DNA from: JBAXPW01 sp037132015
GTDB taxonomy: Bacteria; Patescibacteriota; Microgenomatia; UBA1406; GWC2-37-13
Direction: 5' to 3'
DNA length: 8,650 bases
NCBI GenBank assembly: GCA_037132015.1
Contig: JBAXPW010000064.1
Coordinates: 1 to 8,650 of the forward strand
The position numbers and the translations under genes are program-made. This document shows, one piece after another, positions 7,821 through 8,650 of this stretch; within the stretch, counting starts at the first letter, position 1, and each line of letters starts with the position of its first letter. Under the pieces are notes generated by a model, which saw nothing but the letters and a program-made list of their open reading frames with translations, was not told the origin of the DNA and ran no database searches.

Positions 7821-7826
7821 ATTATA
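7821..7826 (-). promoter_or_regulatory. -10 box of hsdR, leaderless arrangement
   Basis: A perfect TATAAT on the minus strand ends 6 nt before the hsdR ATG at 7814, so transcription should start at or next to the start codon. The -35 region is poor: the best candidate, TTAAGA, is 19 bp away. No Shine-Dalgarno site would be included in such an mRNA. Confidence 0.5.
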
Positions 7827-7900
7827 TATGTAAAAATTGCATTTATCTTAAGAGAATTGTTACTTTAGGAAAAAGTAATTATGTGTGCTTGCAAATATGT

Positions 7901-7934
7901 TACACCTCTTGCAAATGAATTTACAAGAGGTGTA
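7901..7934. repeat. 34-bp near-perfect palindrome in the hsdR/106-aa divergent region
   Basis: The left arm 7901-7916 (TACACCTCTTGCAAAT) and right arm 7919-7934 (ATTTACAAGAGGTGTA) are inverted complements over 16 bp with a single mismatch, separated by only GA. The outer 11 bp pair perfectly. The motif CTTGCAAAT from the left arm also occurs 20 bp upstream at 7888-7896 as a direct repeat. There is no T-run on either side, so it does not look like an intrinsic terminator. An operator for one of the flanking genes or a small mobile palindrome are alternatives. The rest of 7815-8088 holds the two promoters and no convincing gene. Confidence 0.75.
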
Positions 7935-8031
7935 TTAAAGGAAATGAATAATAGTTTTTGATGTATTTTGTAAGGAATCCTTTATTGAATATTCTACGAA
8001 CTCACCACATGGTACCTGAAACAAATTATTA

Positions 8032-8060
8032 TTGAAATTTACTTGATAATATGATATTAT
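8032..8060 (+). promoter_or_regulatory. Promoter of the 106-aa gene
   Basis: TTGAAA (8032-8037, 5 of 6 consensus), a 17-bp spacer and TATTAT (8055-8060, 5 of 6) with a TGa extension at 8052-8054 form the best sigma-70-type promoter in the window. Transcription should start near 8067, giving a leader of about 22 nt before the ATG at 8089. Confidence 0.6.
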
Positions 8061-8088
8061 AGGATATACACAATATTTACATACATCT

Positions 8089-8409
8089 ATGACAGAAATA
8101 AGTCAAGTACATACAAAAGTTGCGGATACAGTCAGAAATGATTTCAATAATTCTATATACGATATAATAGAATTAACTGTTATTGGTTGTATGGGATGTG
8201 CAAATTTAGTAGTAAATAATAGTAGACAAATAAGTTGCAGTATAGATTCACCAGCAATGAGAGGAAATATCACTTGTCCAGATATGTTATTGCCATATAG
8301 TGATCAATATGTACCTAATGTAGATGATGATGGTAATTTGTCATATGTAATGCCGTTTGCTTTATACGATGCTTTTTTAGATGGAAATAATGTTGGTCCT
8401 GTTTTTTGA
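8089..8409 (+). CDS. Hypothetical protein, 106 aa, four cysteines
   Basis: No family is recognised. The protein is soluble in appearance, with no signal peptide or membrane helix, and is acidic towards the C-terminus (PNVDDDGNLSY). Residues 1-32 look helical, then come Cys34-x2-Cys37 (IGCMGCANL), Cys50 and Cys63. A CxxC followed by two more cysteines could bind a metal such as zinc, but the 12-residue spacings are not those of a ribbon I can name. The second half is rich in Pro, Tyr and Asp. It has a good promoter directly upstream, no obvious ribosome-binding site, and a TGA stop. It is divergent from hsdR, and the tandem repeats begin 41 bp after its stop, so it sits in an accessory-looking stretch. 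A short chance frame cannot be excluded, but the promoter placement argues for a real gene. Confidence 0.55.
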   Translation: MTEISQVHTKVADTVRNDFNNSIYDIIELTVIGCMGCANLVVNNSRQISCSIDSPAMRGNITCPDMLLPYSDQYVPNVDDDGNLSYVMPFALYDAFLDGNNVGPVF

Positions 8410-8450
8410 TCTTAAATATTCTCATCATTTAACTAAATAGTTGATAATAT

Positions 8451-8650
8451 CATACCCTTGAATAAGGACATCACTTGAACAAATTTCAGGTGTAAATCAG
8501 ACATAAATAACAATTAGAAATATAAAGGACTGGATTCCCGCCTTCGCGGGAATGACAAGAAAAGAAATGTCATGCCCTTAAAGAAGGACAAAAGGTCAGG
8601 TGTAAATCAGACATAAATAACAATTAGAAATATAAAGGACTGGATTCCCG
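8451..8650. repeat. Tandem repeat array, about 110-120 bp per unit, running off the window
   Basis: Unit 1 spans 8451-8570 and unit 2 starts at 8571 and is cut by the window edge. Each begins with a related 20-bp block (8451-8470 and 8571-8590, 17 of 20 identical) containing CCTT-N4-AAGG, with two of the three differences inside the N4. A variable segment follows, 15 bp in unit 1 and 5 bp in unit 2. Then comes a stretch that is identical for all 55 visible bases (8486-8540 and 8596-8650). The sequence left of 8451 does not continue the repeat, so 8451 is probably the array boundary. No open frame or T-run terminator is seen in 8410-8650. Confidence 0.85.
8534..8553. repeat. GC-rich palindrome of the ATTCCC-N8-GGGAAT type within the repeat unit
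   Basis: ATTCCCGC (8534-8541) and GCGGGAAT (8546-8553) are a perfect 8-bp inverted repeat around CTTC, flanked by TGG and GACA. This strong GC-rich hairpin stands out in very AT-rich surroundings. It matches the form of the Neisseria dRS3 element (ATTCCC-N8-GGGAAT) and of REP-like palindromes seen in many bacteria; similarity of form does not prove common origin. The second unit reaches only the left arm before the window ends. Confidence 0.8.

Noticed and set aside
7901..7934. Rho-independent terminator
   Set aside because: Neither strand has a T-run after the stem, and the two flanking genes diverge from this point, so there is no transcript to end here.
7940..8110. Open minus-strand frame of about 54 codons with three cysteines ending at a TAA near 7940
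   Set aside because: It has no ATG or GTG start, overlaps the promoter and start of the 106-aa gene, and resembles no family; probably chance in AT-rich DNA.
8451..8650. CRISPR array
   Set aside because: The repeated part is at least 55 bp, the period is 110-120 bp, the variable segments are only 5-15 bp, and no cas genes are present.

Overview
The window is AT-rich, gene-dense bacterial DNA with ordinary UGA stop codons (the CvpA-CAP gene and the 106-aa gene both end in TGA). Three things suggest a small-genome lineage such as a Patescibacteria/CPR member: gaps of 2-3 bp between convergent genes, an archaeal-type PEP carboxylase, and an almost complete lack of convincing Shine-Dalgarno sites. 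This placement is inference; the window holds no rRNA or other taxonomic marker.

Layout. Bases 1-107 are the last 34 codons of an IS30-family transposase, followed by a probable IS end. A Nudix hydrolase (160-663, +) then runs head-on into glmS (666-2426, -), which makes glucosamine-6-phosphate for the cell envelope. A small three-helix membrane protein (2490-2897, -) is divergent from a membrane-anchored CvpA-CAP fusion protein (2947-3942, +). That gene converges, with a 3-bp gap, on an archaeal-type phosphoenolpyruvate carboxylase (3946-5454, -). Upstream of it lies a full-length type I restriction motor/nuclease subunit, HsdR (5502-7814, -), with no hsdM or hsdS in the window.

The right end is accessory in character. 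The 274-bp divergent region 7815-8088 carries an hsdR promoter abutting its ATG, a 34-bp near-perfect palindrome and a good promoter for an unrecognised four-cysteine 106-aa protein (8089-8409, +). From 8451 to the window edge there is a tandem repeat of about 110-120 bp per unit. Each unit carries a GC-rich palindrome of the ATTCCC-N8-GGGAAT type.

The genes do not form one pathway. GlmS and PEP carboxylase are core metabolism (amino-sugar and oxaloacetate supply), and Nudix is housekeeping or nucleotide sanitation. HsdR, the IS remnant and the repeats are mobile or defence-related. No complete new system is visible. The best leads are the repeat array, the HsdR without visible partners, the CvpA-CAP fusion, and a recurring arrangement in which the -10 box lies 6-7 nt from the start codon, implying leaderless mRNAs. 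No gene-free stretch exceeds 300 bases; the two longest (7815-8088 and 8410-8650) are described in the entries.
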